Source: Trochalopteron elliotii (taxonomy: Eukaryota > Chordata > Aves > Passeriformes > Leiothrichidae). From it: a DNA stretch of 64,000 bases. A model generated the notes under the pieces. That model was not told the DNA's origin and ran no database searches. It saw only the letters and a program-made list of their open reading frames with translations. The DNA is taken from the NCBI GenBank assembly GCA_024734555.1, contig JANPWX010000009.1, forward strand, positions 956,586 to 1,020,585. The letters run 5' to 3'. Made by a program: the position numbers and the translations under genes. This document shows positions 1 through 11,564 of this stretch, in pieces (the first letter of the stretch is position 1; the number at the start of each line of letters is the position of its first letter).

Positions 1-551
1 ACACTAGAATTTGATAAAGAAAATTACCTTAAATGTGGAAATATTACTATGCATACAAGCAGCTGATTTTTAAATTCTGTCTTTAGAAAATTATTCAAAT
101 GGCTTAGAAAGAGATTTATCTTTCAGAAAACCTCTCTGAGAAAGCTTTTTAATCAATGATTCCATACATGCAACCTTGCTTATATGATGCATGCTTATAA
201 TTCATTAGCAAGATGAATACCATGCCTTAAAAAGCATGCCTTCCTTTTAAAAGCAGAGGAATTTCAAACAAGGATATCATTAGATGGATAAAAGCATGTG
301 TGAGAAAGTACTTCTAGACATCTGCAAAAATGTAATAGGAAAATAAATTCTTTAGTCATGTTCCTCTAATCTTATGCTATTGTAAACACACTAATAACAT
401 AAACAACAATAGCATGTGGTTAAGGGTAGTAATCACACAAGTGAGTCTGAGAAGCTCATTGCTCTGTTGAAGCAGCTGCATTTCCTTCAAAGACTATAAG
501 CTAGGCTAAGCTTGGAGTGCATATTTGACTGGGGCTCCAAAACACACGCAC
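1..551. other. Intron downstream of w43, partial
   Basis: Non-coding DNA following the w43 donor on the minus strand, running off the left edge. The next SYNE1 exon, expected to start with a Met-Lys-Leu-type segment in the mammalian protein, was not found here. AT-rich; no repeat or regulatory element recognised. Confidence 0.8.
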
Positions 552-694
552 ATATCCTTTGTAAGTGGAATCCAGCTCTGGTCCTGTAGGTGTCTTGCTA
601 CGGATGATGTTTTCTGTTTGCTGTATCTGGAAGCGACTGGTGTCCAAGGCCTTGTCCAGCTGGCGGATATGTGCTTCCAGGGCACCTGGTTCAC
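552..694 (-). CDS. SYNE1: SYNE1 exon w43: repeat after the adaptive domain
   Basis: 143 nt; completes a split Gly codon and adds 47 codons. Acceptor is ATACAG; donor is TAT|GTGCGT. The product contains IRSKTPTGPELD and QIQQTENII, almost identical to mammalian nesprin-1 just after the adaptive domain. It opens the penultimate group of spectrin repeats shared by all KASH-bearing short isoforms. It can be joined directly to w41 (split codon G plus GT) or through the 69-nt cassette w42, since both joins keep phase. A reading frame continues past the donor for a few codons (VRVFW) but diverges from the family, so that part is intron read-through. Confidence 0.95.
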
Positions 695-2608
695 CTGTAT
701 CAAAATCAAAAAGAGGGACTGTCACTCCAACTTTTCCAAAGTTTGTTTTTTGCCTTGCCCATGCAGAATAGGTATTAGAGATTAGACAATAAAGGAGAAA
801 CGTGGTGGCAGTATGTGTACAATGTAAGTGGTACAATGTCAAAGCTAAGTGATAGCTAGTTACATTAGAGAGTATTAGCAACCTTCAGAAGATGGTATCA
901 ATGAATGAGCTTGCCATAAAAATACTATAGAAGAGTCCATAGTTTAAAGTAGGCTTGCAAATTATTCTGAAGTGACTTTTCCCCCAAACTGAATGCCTTG
1001 CCTTTTTTTAAATAGAAAGTTCTCAGCAAAGCATGCTCTAACCTCACTGATTTTGGGAAATACCTTGCTCCCTTTCAGAAACACTGACAAATAAAACCCC
1101 GTAACCCAAATCTCCATTTGTATGATCTAAATCCATGTGAAAATTAGGTAGCTCCATTTCTCTTCGTATTATTTCTCCCCAGTAAAAAGCAGTAGAACTT
1201 GCATCTCCATGAAAGGATCCTAGAGACTAAAAGTGGCATACAAATGCTAAGTGATACTGTTACAATCATATTGTCCAAATCCATAGATGACTGGACATCT
1301 TGGAGGCCTGCAAAAAGTAGTCCATGACTGTTTTGGGCAACCATACTAAGCACCAAAATTCATAGCATTTTTCCAATTATGTACTTGACAAAGATCATGC
1401 TTAACATATCTGCAAGGTGGTATTATTCATTCAAGCTATTGGAAACCATTATCAATGTTTTTGAAGCAGGACTAACTTGTAGATTCCTTACAGGAGTCAG
1501 CTGAATTTTGTGAAATAAATTAGCTACAGACAATTCTAATGTGAACTAGGCTGCAGCCTACAGGACCACAGGAGATCCTTCTCATGCATATTCTACCAGT
1601 AAGCCTGATTTCCATCTGTTTACAAAGACAGTTTGAATTTATTCATAAAGACACAATTAAAAACATGAATAGAGAAAGAGAGCCTTCTGTCCGCCTAATT
1701 ACAGAAAATGGAGCCTCTTGGATGATTAATCTTTTTTTCATATAAAACACCACCTCACCCCAAATGGACAGGACAAAGTGCTCAACATTGTTTTTCACTC
1801 ACTACTTAAAAAAAATTTTCACGGGTCAGAAAACTAAACACAGTTTTTTCCATAAGTACTGCTATTATTTATACCCTTAATCAATAAGGTTGTTTCACTA
1901 ATTTAGGGACTAAATAAAAATGGATGGTGAACCTGAGGCTTGTGTCACAGACACTAAGATTTTAATTGTTTGCTTTTTGCAATGAAGTCATTATTTAAAA
2001 AGAGGAAAACTGAAATTATAAGAAAAGGAATTTGCAAATGCAGCTATTTCCTCCAAGAGAGTCATTGAACAAAGGAGACAGAAGGTTTAATCTTGTGCAA
2101 TGAGAAAATACTTTTCCAAGATATGAGACTAAGATAAAGACAGTACTTCAGCTTGACATTGTGATGACATGAAATGATAACTAATCTAAAAGTTTATATC
2201 TGTGTGATAATCCAAGGTGTGGCTGTGTTTAAAAAAACCCCAAACATGTAAACCCAAAAAATTAGGTATTGTTCTATGCCTTTTCCTTCTGCCTCAAGAT
2301 GTAACAATGTAAAGTCCAGTCAATGGACACCAGAGAATAGAGACCGCTCAGATCAGTTTAGTTCAGTTAGCCAAGGTGGGAGTGCTGATACTTCAGACAT
2401 CACTGTTTCATCCAAGCCCCCAATGGTACCTTTAAGCACAGTAGTAAAGCAGGAGGATACTCCTAAGTTAACATGCCAATGCTGCCATGTAAGAAATATT
2501 TATCTTGTAAGTTGTGAAAAGATAGCAGATGCTAGGAGAAGAGAAAGAAGTTATGCTTGTGCACCATGGTATTTGCATTGGGCTGTGCTTAGTCTTTTAG
2601 ATGCCTAC
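695..2608. other. Intron between DV23 cassette (w42) and w43
   Basis: 1.9 kb of AT-rich intron, long enough to allow independent regulation of the cassette. No transposable element recognised. Short open frames on either strand have no spectrin-like content and no splice context. Confidence 0.75.
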
Positions 2609-2677
2609 CAGAGATATTTTTGAGGGCGTTTTCTGTGAGTGTTACATAGGCCTCAAGAGTTTCAGGGATCTCTACAT
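2609..2677 (-). CDS. SYNE1: SYNE1 cassette exon w42 (DV23 exon, 23 residues)
   Basis: 69 nt with a strong acceptor (TTATTTTTTCAG) and donor (CTCTG|GTAGGC). It starts after the first base of a codon and ends with the first base of one, so it inserts exactly 23 residues between w41 and w43 without altering frame. The peptide begins DVEIPETLEAY and ends with ENALKNIS. Established knowledge as I recall it: nesprin-1 has an evolutionarily conserved optional exon named DV23 for its first two residues and its length, variably included between tissues. Size, phase, position and first residues all fit. It is too short to appear as a long open frame, and is easily missed. Function of the peptide is not evident from sequence. 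Confidence 0.9.
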
Positions 2678-3513
2678 CTGAAAAAATAAAAGCACAATCT
2701 GAATTGATGGCTCAGCAATGGCCATCTCCTTACAGCAGGTGTCCTTTTCATGGGATGGATTAAATAAATTGTTCCAATAGCAAACATTCTCTCTGGAGAA
2801 GTAAAAAGATGAAGACTGAAACACAGGGAGGCTGCTACAAAATCTCTTAAGACCCAGGCAAACCTGACTCTTTCCAAAGCAATGACCTGGAAAGCAAAAG
2901 ACAGCCACAAGATCACAGTAAAATACACTGGTATATCTTATCCCACAACTGGCTCCATTTAGGCACTCTCATTTGTTAAGATTTATTACACAAAGCACAA
3001 ACACTTAGAAAGGATTCCCAGCTTCACTGGAGAATAAGACCCAAGATCCCACCTCAGACTAAACACTCATTTGATGGAGTCTTGCCTGCATTAGGGCAGA
3101 GTTAGGATTTATTCAAACCCTTGATGATTTTCTCAGTGGGTCTCTTCCACAGCATTTCATCATTCATTTGTTCTGCACCTTTTGGCCATATCCAGTATAG
3201 TTTCTTCTCTACTGGACACAGGGCTGTTACAGATGACATATCCCATCTGGCAGGCCTCACGCATAGATAACTCAGCCAATTCCCTGCCATATCATGTACG
3301 CCTCTGCCATTTTCCAAGGCTGTCATCATCCAGGAATCTCCATCACTGTCTCTAAGGCCAGAGGGCCACTGAGATCACTTAGGAAACGCTATTTAAAGTC
3401 ATCAGGGGCTATTTAAAGTACTTTTCCATGAGAATCTTGGCCACACTATCATGCATATAACATTTGCCTTTTTTTCACTCAGAGAAAACAGAGCACTCAG
3501 TCTGCCACCATAC
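2678..3513. other. Intron between adaptive-domain exon w41 and DV23
   Basis: 836 nt. No repeat or RNA gene recognised. A pyrimidine-rich tract lies directly before the DV23 acceptor. Confidence 0.75.
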
Positions 3514-3844
3514 CTGCTATGCCAGCTGCTCCTCTCAGGTAGAAGTCTTTTTCTTGTCCTCCATCTTCTTCTGAGTGCAGTGCCCGTGAAACAGCTGTCT
3601 CCAAGTCCCTGCTAAGGTCGTAGTCATGATCCCACTCCAGGGGGATGGAGTCCACACTCGCAGGGGTATCTCGCCCCGATCGCTCACTCCTCAGCGGCTG
3701 GGAAAGAGGCAGCGAAAGGTTGGAAGAGGGGTGCGGGGAGAGAACGCTGTCCGCAGATTTGTCATGCCAGCGTATGTCAGAGAGATCTGCTGATTCATCC
3801 AGATCCACCTCTCTGTCAGAGAGGTCGTGCTCGTCATCTGTTAG
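3514..3844 (-). CDS. SYNE1: SYNE1 exon w41: adaptive domain with LEWD motif
   Basis: 331 nt, the largest exon in the window: 110 codons plus one base. Acceptor CTTCTAG, donor GCAG|GTATGG. Low-complexity, acidic and serine-rich: it starts LTDDEHDLSDREVDLDES, then has SSNLSLPLSQPLRSERSG, then SIPLEWDHDYDL. This matches the adaptive domain, a non-spectrin spacer between two C-terminal repeats. The Leu-Glu-Trp-Asp core at 3629-3640 is the W-acidic motif by which nesprin-1 and -2 bind kinesin light chains (established for the mammalian proteins). The SER/RSG and TPAS stretches are plausible phosphorylation sites, which is inference. A second AG inside the exon start (CTAACAG) is not used, because only the first keeps phase 0 with w40. 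Confidence 0.96.
3629..3640 (-). other. SYNE1: LEWD W-acidic kinesin light chain-binding motif
   Basis: Minus-strand codons for Leu-Glu-Trp-Asp within exon w41, in the context IPLEWDHDYDL. In nesprin-1 and nesprin-2 this four-residue motif recruits kinesin-1 through the light-chain TPR domain and is needed for myonuclear spacing (family knowledge). Acidic residues on both sides match the W-acidic class. Confidence 0.8.
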
Positions 3845-4709
3845 CTAGAAGCGTAATGCAAACAGAAGCCGTCAATGAAACGTGCAGAGGCACTGCATGG
3901 TCAGCCTGGGTCAGTGAAATAAAGTAGCATTAGGTGACAAGCACACTGGTGGGGTTTTCATTTCGCACATTTTCTTTTGCACTTTCCCTCTATTATTTTT
4001 AAGCTGTACTAAAACGCCAAAACAACGAAGATCAAAGTGCCAGCTCATTTTAATGACTCAAGGCACATAATTCTCACATAAGGCATATATCTCCAGACTT
4101 TTACTGATGTTACTTCAATGCAAATAATAAGTCAGAAAAACCTCTGGAATCAATTAATAGAAAGCAAAAGTGATCTTTATCATGAGTATTGATTGCTCTC
4201 ACTATGTTATTTTGTATTTTGACACCTCTGGAGTCAGTAGGACTTGAGCTACCAAAAATTTCCTTTCACTTTCTCCTTTTGTTCTCCTTTTCAGCTTGTG
4301 TTCAGTTCTGGAGACAAATTTCTGTCTCTTCTGATGAGAAAAATCATTTTATCATTGTGTTTTTTTAAAAAAAACAACTCACTAAGCTGCCAGTCAAACT
4401 ATCTGACAGTACAGGGAGATGCTCTTATGACCAGTACCACAGTACATCTATGAATAAAGTTTTATAAATCTCCAATTAGCATGTATTTTCATGATGATTT
4501 ACAGAAATTCCAGATCTCGTTAGTTTGCTCTCTGAACAGGACACAAATAGCATGTAATGGAAGGGAAGCAGACATTCAGGGTTGCAACAAAATTTAACCA
4601 CAGGACTTTTGGAAAGTTGCTTAGGTTTCATTTCAAGATCTTTCCTCATTCTCACATTTGTAAAATGGCAAGAAACCAAAGAAGTAAAAACATATGTAAA
4701 TATACACAC

Positions 4710-4901
4710 AGGAAGGCGGATAAGTTTCTTGTGATAGCGCTCCACTCGCCCAAAGACCTCTTGGCAGTAACGACGCAGTTCGTCTAGCTCTTCTTCGATC
4801 ACAGCTGCATCCAGGGGTTCACTTTTCTCAATGAGCTGCTCACCTTGCACAATTATCTGCTCAATTTTGTTGTTGTTCAGGGAAATTTCTTGCTGGAAAG
4901 C
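4710..4901 (-). CDS. SYNE1: SYNE1 exon w40: helix B/C of the repeat before the adaptive domain
   Basis: 192 nt, 64 codons, phase 0 at both ends. Begins AFQQEISLNNNKIEQ and ends HKKLIRLP, with CQEVFGRVERY where a helix-C tryptophan is replaced by phenylalanine. Donor is CCT|GTGTGT, with a Thr/Tyr-rich read-through after it that is not conserved. It closes the spectrin repeat opened by w39 and hands over to the disordered w41. The 865-nt intron that follows (3845-4709) holds nothing recognisable. Confidence 0.95.
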
Positions 4902-5636
4902 CTGTGTAAAAGAAAAGCCCATGCTTTATCAACAAAATCAACATGACAACAATCTGGGTAATTAAAGATGCAAGTCTCAAGAGTTTTACAGAAAGAATGG
5001 TATGGGTAACAAACAGGGATTGTGCCAAATACTCTTGTCATGAGCAACAATGAACAATTAAATTAAATTTAGCATTCCACAGTCTTTCAAACCAAAACCA
5101 GTGATACTTCATGGTTTACCATGTCATTCCTTACTTGTTGAATTTGGAAAGAAAGCTCTTCTCTAAACAAGCCATGCCGATGACCAAATGTCTAGAATGA
5201 ACACAGATGCTAAACCTAGCCCAGTGGAGTTTTGGATAATGTGACATTTGGTATTGTTCTCTCCAGAGAAGGAGTTTTGTGATGCAGAAATGGTTGAGAT
5301 AAGTAGTAATTATTAGATATTAGCAATAATGGAGACCTTACATAAATATTTTTTATTAACGGTTCCTATTTTGATGAAGGAAAGTACACTACCACCCCCA
5401 GTTTTTCTTTTTACATTTTTCACAGATCAAAGATCTTCTATTTTGGTAGAAAAGTACATATGGGAATCTGACATAACTCATAACTTTTGAGGTTGAAGTC
5501 TCAGCCTGCAAGTAAAGGAATCATATCAGACTGCTTTTCTGCATAATGTTTCTTAAAATTCTTTTCCCACCACGCATGGTTTTTTTTTACCCCTTTCTTT
5601 CATCCTTCTTTATCTAACTACCCAGTCATTCTTTAC

Positions 5637-5774
5637 CTTAAGTTGCTTTATCTTTGCTTGGACATCACACTCTGAGAAATGCTCGATGTTGGTCAGCTGC
5701 AGGTCCATCTCTGTTAGCCATACCAGGATGCTGTCACGTGCTGTTTCAAACTCCTCCCGCTGGCCAATAAAATG
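5637..5774 (-). CDS. SYNE1: SYNE1 exon w39: helix A of a spectrin repeat
   Basis: 138 nt, 46 codons, phase 0 both ends; acceptor CTCCAG, donor AAG|GTAAAG. Begins HFIGQREEFETARDS; the helix-A signature is SILVWLTEMDLQL and it ends with AKIKQLK. Essentially identical to the mammalian protein. The start codon context is entirely internal, so it was too short to show as a long frame. Following intron 4902-5636 is 735 nt with no feature. Confidence 0.95.
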
Positions 5775-6179
5775 CTGGAGAGTGGAAAATTGAGTGGTAT
5801 GAAATGATCAGAAACATGAAAACCTCCAGCAATAGCAGGGAAATGACTTTCACTCCCATCAAACCAAATTTAAACTCACTACACCTTCTTCTTTAATTTC
5901 CTATATGCTTTCTAAGGTTCCTTTTTAACTAACACCATCTAGAGCTGCAATTAGTTACCTTCTGTGAGGAAGGTGCTGTTTGATGTCACCAAGCATTTGC
6001 CTATAGTCCATACTTTGGTTACTTTGGAGTAAGTTAACTGATGAGCTTCCTTCCTCCTCCAAAGGTAGAAATCCCCTCAAAACCACTGTGAAATGCATTA
6101 AACTGAAAGCTGCTGAAGTACCCTTGATTCATAACTAGCGTAGTGAAATTGAAATTAAAATTGAAAAATGGAAAAATAC

Positions 6180-6362
6180 CTTTAGCCTGCGCAGGATGGA
6201 AGTAACTCTCTTTTGTAAATTGTCCCATCTCTGGTTCCCCTCGTGAACCATCTGCTTGAGGCTGCCAGTGGAGTCCGTGCGGTTCTCCCGTGCCAGGCGC
6301 CGATACTGCTTGTTGATCAGCTCCAGCTGAGTCAGGCTTTCATGCACTTGTCTCTGGAAAGC
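6180..6362 (-). CDS. SYNE1: SYNE1 exon w38: helix C of a spectrin repeat
   Basis: 183 nt, 61 codons, phase 0. Acceptor TTTTTTAG, donor AAAG|GTATTT. Begins AFQRQVHESLTQLEL, and has RRLARENRTD and the helix-C signature GNQRWDNLQKRV. Part of the nesprin-1-alpha rod. Following intron (5775-6179) is only 405 nt. Confidence 0.96.
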
Positions 6363-9300
6363 CTAAAAAAGACACCTTCAGAATTTTAATTACTGAAATT
6401 AGGACACATATATAGATCTATTGCCTTATTTTGACCCTCCTTCTGCATCTGACTTATGTAAGCCAATAAATTCCACTAGCTGGAGACATCTCCTGAGGAA
6501 CTACCCTACAGAGATGCTGCCTTCTGATTAAAAAAGGCAAAACCAAAAAACAAAACAAAAATAAAAAACAACCCTCCAAAATACCCAAAAAAGTTTATAA
6601 AACTGACTCAGTTCACTGAATGAGAAATTGCAACGTGAATATCCATTACAAAGGTAAAATCAGTACAAAAAACCCCCTCTCGTCCTTCTGCAAAATTATA
6701 TGCTTTTATATTTGAGAACAGAAGTACGAACAATAAATATGAAACTTTCTTTTAAAAAGAAAGGAACAGAAATCCCAGATTCCTGTGGCTTCACTGGATT
6801 TCTTTTTACATATTGAATTTGCTGAAATGCAAACACTGAAGAGATTTGAGCAATTGTTTATTCTGAAACATGGCACTAAAAGACTCTTTATATTTAGTGT
6901 ACGGGTGTGTTAGTAAGTTATGTCTTAAAATATTCACAGAAAAGAAAATGTCACGAATATCCATGCCAACTTATGTCTGAGCAAATGTTTGCACCATGTG
7001 CTTTTGGTGCTTGCTCTGCTGTTACAAGAGCCACAGAGACACAGCTGAGCTGCACAGGTGACTGAACCCATGACTTTTATGTTGTGACTAGCAATCATGA
7101 AGCTTGGAGGAAGCACCTTGTAAAGAAATGACTGAATTAAACTATTATAAACTATTACTACTACTACCACCAACAAAAACAACAGAATATTTTTTCAAAA
7201 ATCTACTTGTTTTTATCTTTTCACATCACTGAAATAGAAAAGCAATCAAAGGAAGACCTAAAAACCAAGACTACACCAGATCGCTTTTGAATACAAGTAG
7301 GGTTTGGATCCCACTGTAGTTCTACAAACTTGCTGTCTGATATTCCTCACAATGCAAAAAAACAGTAAATCCTCTTCCAAAACAGGACACCTCCCTTAAA
7401 TAAGGACTGCAGAACTGGGACAGGTAATATACTTCTGTAGAGAAATTTTAATTAAACACATGAGTTTTCTGCATACAAAACACTTCATACCGTACCACTC
7501 AAGCTAAAAATGAGATAAGCACATGTCTGTTATAATACCAGAGAAGAAAGGAACAGACTGGAAGAAAGATCAAATTCTGTAGAGTCCTCTCAACAAAATT
7601 ATTCTCTTCATTTAATGGCCACCAAATCAGGTAGAGGACAACCAAAAAGGAGCAAATGAGCTTGCAGCTAGGGTGAAATGATGAGTAGAACTGAATTAAT
7701 TTAAAATTGCACAAGTATTTCTATATTGGAGGCCCAATTCTGACTGCATTTACTAGGATCATGAAATCTAGAAGTGTGCAGTTGTTGTTTCATCTGTTAC
7801 CAAGCCTTCTCCAGCAAAAGGACAGCTGTTTATTTGCCTTCCATTTTCTCATCTCAGCTACACAAGAATTCATCTGTTGCATTCCTTCCTGTAACCTCTT
7901 TTCATTTCTCCATAAACTACTGGTGAGGAAGGAGTTTGGTTTTGTCCAGTGAAGTCAGTGTGAGCCATCTCTGACCTCTGTGCTCAAGAACTTAAAGGTT
8001 CCTATATGGTCTAATGAGCTCCTTTTTTGATGTGTTGGTGTTTTTTTTAATTAAAGTGCAGATATGGAGAAGAAAATAAAATGAGAAAAAATGCCTAGTT
8101 AAAGCAGAAACCTGCTTCTGTTAGTATTTGTAAGTGGCCAACTTCATACTGAATTCACAGTAAAGCTGCTGAATGCCACTGGATTTGAATACCACATTGC
8201 CTTCCTGCTATTTGATAGGCAAAGAAATCAGGTGCTCAGGAGAAAAAAAAAAAAGAAAACAAGAAAAAAAAAGGAATAAAGAGAAAGAACAAAACTACAA
8301 GGAAAGGAGGCTTTTGGAGAGGTTACACTGTTCTCTTTGCATCTCGTTCCTGCTGACCACTCTATAGACAATAAAAAATCCACAAGTCTGCTGCAGAGAA
8401 AAGGTTTAATGAAACAGACTTTGGGCAAGTCAATTCAGCTGTAAAAATCAAAGAGTCAATATACTTGTCATATGACTTCTCATACAGAGACTTACTAAGT
8501 AAGAGATTTAATCCTGATCACCACATAAAGGGATAATGGGAAAGAGGTCTGAGGCAGAGTGTGTCCAGGAAGCAAATGTTGTATACTATGGCAGTTTACC
8601 TGGCCATAATGAAATCTGGCATAATGAAGTCTGTCTAAACCCAAAACCTGGCCAGTACATTCATAAATGTGAATGTCAATTACAGAACACAGCACTTCAC
8701 GGTTTAAGTTTCTGATTTAATTGTTAAACCAAAACATACCAACTGTGCTTAGACAATGTTTAAAATTTGCATTTCTTCACAGCAAATACTATTCAGTGTC
8801 TGACTGCTTATGGAATTGCCTAAATAATTTGTTCTCTTTCTTCTCTCCCATCTTGACATACTCTTTGCAAATATGAATCCAAGCAGATTGTCCTCTGTCA
8901 CTCACCAGGCAACGTGCGTGTGTGCTTTACACGTTTACAATCCCTTGTAACTATGAGACAAGCCCTCACATTGCAGTGGACACAACAGAGTCATGTAACA
9001 AGCTCCTATTCACTGACCGAAGCTACAGCTTGTCAGTTCTGAAGCATGCTTAACTTTTTTAAGTCACAGGGGACACCATGTGGACATATAACAATATTTG
9101 CATGAACATGAACTTCATGCATAAAGACCCAAAGTGGGGATATTCTGCATCATGAGAGACTTCAGAGAGTTGGCTTCAGAGAGTTATGGAAAGCAGAGGA
9201 GGGATAAAATCAAAGCAAAAGCTAGAACATGCAGCATGCATTTGAAGAGGCCTTTGGTGAAGGGAGATTTAGGAAGGCTCTGGAACACCAACTGACTGGA

Positions 9301-9551
9301 CATATTAAAAAGTTGCAGACAGAAAAAAGGTGAGGAATATAGCTGTGGTGAAAAAACAGTGGAGGCACTTCCTGTTGCCACCTTCCACTGTCTTTTTATC
9401 CTAGGAACCTGTCACTGAAGACAGCTACAAAATCATCAACTCCACTTCATTAACACAGCATCTCTGCTGTAACCTGGTTAGGGAAGGAAGAACATCAGCT
9501 GGCTGCTGCAATGTGATTAGTAGGTATTGAATTTCAGCCACTATAAATCAC
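6363..9551. other. Intron between w37 and w38
   Basis: 3.2 kb, AT-rich. Contains the purine-rich simple repeat at 8241-8290. No transposon, exon or RNA gene recognised on either strand. Confidence 0.7.
8241..8290. repeat. A-rich polypurine simple repeat
   Basis: Poly-A broken by single G and GG residues on the plus strand. It appears as a pyrimidine tract in the SYNE1 pre-mRNA, but no acceptor with a coding continuation follows it. Confidence 0.8.
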
Positions 9552-9702
9552 CTCAAATTTCTTCATTTCTTCCTTAGCAACAGTGTAAAGCACACCAGAG
9601 GAGCTTGGGAAAGCAGCTGTCCTCTCAGAGGCTTTGAGCCACTCTTCAAATCTAGAGTAGTCATCCAAAAATTTTTGCCATAGCCGCCAGGTCTCTTCAA
9701 TT
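9552..9702 (-). CDS. SYNE1: SYNE1 exon w37: helix A of a spectrin repeat
   Basis: 151 nt; its first base completes a Lys codon begun by AA at the end of w36, then 50 codons to a phase-0 end. Contains ETWRLWQKFLDDYSRF, EEWLKASERTAAF and VAKEEMKKFE. Acceptor TGTTGCAG, donor GAG|GTGATT. Matches the mammalian nesprin-1-alpha rod at nearly every position. Confidence 0.96.
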
Positions 9703-11376
9703 CTGCAACAGACAACAGAAAATTAGAGAATACTTGGACTGATGACCAGCTGAACTTCACAGACCTTTAACCTGTCATTCTCAACAGCAAACTAACACTG
9801 TACCAGACAATAACTGACTAATAATCTAACTCAGCCAGCCAGACTGATAAACAGACCACAGGGAAGGCTAGCTCTTTCCAGACTGAGCTAGAATAAGATC
9901 AAGGCTTTTTTGTTTTTTTAGTTCATCTACTTTTGGAATCAGTATAAAAAACAGGTTTAAGTTTATAACAGGAGCTCTAAAAAGCTGAGCACACACTAAA
10001 TAACTTCGAAAATGCAGTGCCAGTGACATCAGTAAAGCTACTCTTTAATACAAATAACTGTTTCTAGTACAACAAAGATCCTACTGATAGCTCAGTTAAC
10101 TTACCAGTACAAATCCACTAAAGCATAATGTGTACATTCTAAGAAAGTAAAACAGAGTTCCATGCATAGTTCCACACTAACTTAAAATAGCTCTGAATTG
10201 ATGCACTGGACACAAAGTTATGAAAGCCCATGTATGTCCAAGACAATGTCGAAGATAGAATTTATAAATGTAATTTTAAGTAGAACTTGTAACATAGAAC
10301 TTATAGATAGATACAATTCAAAAATTTCCATGGCAATAGTATAAAATTACTAAAATATATGAATCTATGGATATAGATTCAAATTTAAGCGTAAGATGAA
10401 CAAAAAACTTTACTAAATACATTAAGAATATCCCACAAAATGAAAGATCATAAGAAGTTCAATTCAGCATTTTGAAACACCAAATTCTTCCTAGAGCTTT
10501 TTATATGACCGTATAAACATGACAGAAATAAGCTTCATAACTTAAAAAGTTTAAGAAAATATCTTAAATACGGGAGTTTAAATTTGTAAACATATCTCAT
10601 TACTAAGTCAGCATAGTACATAGCATTGCCCCACATCATTAATCTACATCATCATCGCTGTTGAAATCACCAAACTATCCTGTGTGGGAATAGAAAACAA
10701 TGAATATTCTGGATATGATGGTCTAAGCATGTGCAGTTATCCAGACTACACCCAAGAATTCTGGGTGCTGTGACCCTCATTTGCTCAGCACAGCTAAGGT
10801 GGACAGGTGAAGATAATCCCATGTAAATGCTTGTGAAATCCCATATAAGTCCTAAAATTCTTCAAAATGAACAAAATCAGACATAAGATAAACTATTGAG
10901 GAACACTGGCTATTAGTATAAATGGAACACTGGTTATTAGTATAAACACTAATACCTGGAATAATATTCCACCCATTCAATAATTAGTTTCCCATCAATC
11001 TCTGTAGTTCTTGTGTAAATTTAAGTGTTAAAACCTCCATATTAGGTCATGTTTTCTAAATCTCTTGGAGTCATTGCTATCATCTAAACTTACTCTAGTT
11101 TCTCTCATCCTGTCTACGAAGCACAGGAAATAATAAATGTTGAAGGATTTGTGAGTGAAATTTGATGATTGTTATCTGTACTTTGCATAAGGGCATGTGC
11201 AGCCCAAAATTTCATTTTTTTTCATTGTGGCATAGCAGTTACTGGCTTCTACTCAGTGCACGATCTTTTTCTGAACCTTACACTCTTTTGTTCAGTACTG
11301 CAACCATGTAATATACATCCCATCCTATATTTCTGTCTGTAGAAGGAAATACTAATTGCAGGTGTTTTAGACTTAC
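9703..11376. other. Intron between w36 and w37
   Basis: 1.7 kb. Contains a 24-nt direct duplication at 10900-10947 and otherwise nothing recognised. Confidence 0.7.
10900..10947. repeat. Tandem duplication, two 24-nt units
   Basis: Two adjacent copies of a unit beginning GGAACACTGG, differing at two positions by direct comparison. Likely a local replication-slippage duplication in an intron. Confidence 0.75.
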
Positions 11377-11564
11377 TTAAGTCGTCTTTCCATCGACATT
11401 GCACAAATATTTCTCCACCTTCTGTCCAGATTGCGTGTAGCCTGCTGGATAGAGTCACACTCTGCTTCTGTGGCACAAGCATCACAGTCATGAAGAAGTA
11501 CTTCACACAGATTGAGAACAGATGCCACGCCAGTGCTGTGTTTCTCTATGTCCCTCTGGAGGTC
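11377..11564 (-). CDS. SYNE1: SYNE1 exon w36: helix B/C of a spectrin repeat
   Basis: 188 nt: 62 codons plus AA, which combine with A from w37 to give Lys. Acceptor CACCTGCAG, donor TTAA|GTAAGT. Contains DLQRDIEKHSTGVAS, the cysteine-rich VLLHDCDACATEAEC, and the helix-C signature NLDRRWRNICAMSMERR. The cysteine cluster is also in the mammalian protein. Confidence 0.96.

Noticed and set aside
1..551. KASH/transmembrane exon of SYNE1 at the left end.
   Set aside because: No hydrophobic segment or KASH-like Pro-rich C-terminus is encoded; the window stops several exons short of it.
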